Assembly: GCA_016840645.1 (NCBI GenBank)
Contig: JAEORY010000235.1
Span: forward strand, 1-6,418
Direction: 5' to 3'
Source of the DNA: Candidatus Borrarchaeota archaeon
GTDB lineage: Archaea; Asgardarchaeota; Sifarchaeia; Borrarchaeales; Borrarchaeaceae
Length of the DNA: 6,418 nucleotides
Below, in pieces: positions 5,986 to 6,418 of this stretch; within the stretch, counting starts at the first letter, position 1, and every line of letters starts with the position of its first letter. The notes under the pieces are model-generated. The model did no database searches. It was given only the letters and a program-made list of their open reading frames with translations, and had not been told where the DNA came from. Both the position numbers and the translations under genes were made by a program.

Positions 5986-6051
5986 GGCTGCCTCATTAAA
6001 AGGGATTTACAATATCATATCTTGTGCAGTTAGTAAATATCGGAGGACTCA
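5986..6051. promoter_or_regulatory. Divergent intergenic region; weak minus-strand promoter candidate
   Basis: This 66-bp gap separates the minus operon from the phosphatase. On the minus strand TTTACT (6037-6032) and TATTGT (6014-6009) are 17 nt apart, each 4/6 to the sigma70 consensus, and TATGAT (6019-6014) overlaps. For the plus gene I see no good promoter, only a ribosome site (GGAGG at 6042-6046). The promoter call is weak. Confidence 0.3.
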
Positions 6052-6418
6052 ATGACTGTTTATATAACAGGAGACAAGCATGGTGAAATAGAAATGTATC
6101 AATTTTATAAAAAAAGATTACGTAATCATATCACTCCTGTACATGGTGACAAAATCATAATTGCAGGAGATTTCGGTTTAATTTGGAGTCGTGAGCCATC
6201 CATAAAAGAAAAACATTTTATTAATTATCTTAACAATGCAAAGTGGGATACTCTTTTCGTGGACGGAAATCACGAAAACTATGAGATGTTGGCAGAGCTT
6301 CCAGAAGAGTCACGTTGGGACGGTGTTGTAGGTAAAGTTAGTGACAAAATTTTTCATTTGAAACGAGGGAATATTTATACAATTGATGGACATAAGATTC
6401 TCGCTTTTGGGGGAGCGC
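6052..6418 (+). CDS. Calcineurin-like metallophosphatase (partial, 3' end off the window)
   Basis: The first 122 codons show the metal-binding motifs of the calcineurin-like phosphoesterase family in order: ITGDKHG (D8, H10), IIIAGDFGLIW (D40) and LFVDGNHENY (N73, H74). They are followed by a GKV-type strand and FHLKRGNIYTIDGHKILAFGGA, which is typical of bacterial and phage members. The family hydrolyses phosphomono- or diesters with two metal ions. The substrate (phosphoprotein, nucleotide or RNA end) cannot be read from sequence. GGAGG at 6042-6046 lies 5 nt before the ATG, a strong ribosome site. The gene is divergent from the ATP-grasp operon. The C-terminal histidine motifs lie beyond the right edge. 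Confidence 0.85.
   Translation, partial: MTVYITGDKHGEIEMYQFYKKRLRNHITPVHGDKIIIAGDFGLIWSREPSIKEKHFINYLNNAKWDTLFVDGNHENYEMLAELPEESRWDGVVGKVSDKIFHLKRGNIYTIDGHKILAFGGA

Overview
This is an AT-rich, gene-dense window with strong GGAGG/AGAGGG-type ribosome binding sites, alternative TTG and GTG starts, many ATGA stop/start overlaps and almost no intergenic space. None of the genes looks like chromosomal housekeeping. The content (a Cas4-like Fe-S nuclease, a NYN-domain nuclease, a phage-style ATP-grasp ligase, small zinc-finger proteins, a calcineurin-like phosphatase and several unrecognised proteins) best fits a large tailed phage, prophage or similar element of a low-GC bacterium, probably a Firmicute. 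That host call is an inference; no structural phage gene or host marker is visible.

Layout. 3-251 (+) is the 3' end of an unrecognised gene. 252-402 is a non-coding leader with a very G-rich strand, enclosed by a perfect 9-bp inverted repeat (256-264 / 335-343) that could be a structured RNA or 5' UTR element. 403-2429 (+) is a tightly coupled four-gene cassette: PD-(D/E)XK nuclease with Fe-S cysteines and a zinc-ribbon insert, a small helical unknown, a NYN (LabA/PIN-like) nuclease, and a second small helical unknown. Three overlaps (17, 4 and 4 nt) link these genes.

2430-2487 is the junction with a convergent minus-strand operon. A GC-rich hairpin at 2491-2506 may terminate transcription in both directions. 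The minus operon, read from 5985 down to 2488, is: ATP-grasp protein, unknown 295-aa protein (start corrected to 5186), 68-aa zinc-finger protein, and a 529-aa multidomain protein. The last has a zinc ribbon, an OmpR/PhoB-like winged helix, exactly 21 KPEP repeats, an acidic patch and a helix-turn-helix. Gaps between these genes are 1, 11 and 3 nt, so one transcript is likely. A 66-bp divergent region (5986-6051) separates this operon from a metallophosphatase gene that runs off the right edge.

How the genes may work together. The plus cassette pairs a DNA nuclease-like protein with a probable RNase and two small helical partners, which suggests a nucleic-acid processing or defence/counter-defence module. 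The minus operon pairs a probable carboxylate-amine (peptide) ligase with a conserved-looking unknown and two zinc-binding proteins, one of which looks like an unusual DNA-binding regulator. These assignments come from motifs read by eye; the joint functions are inference.
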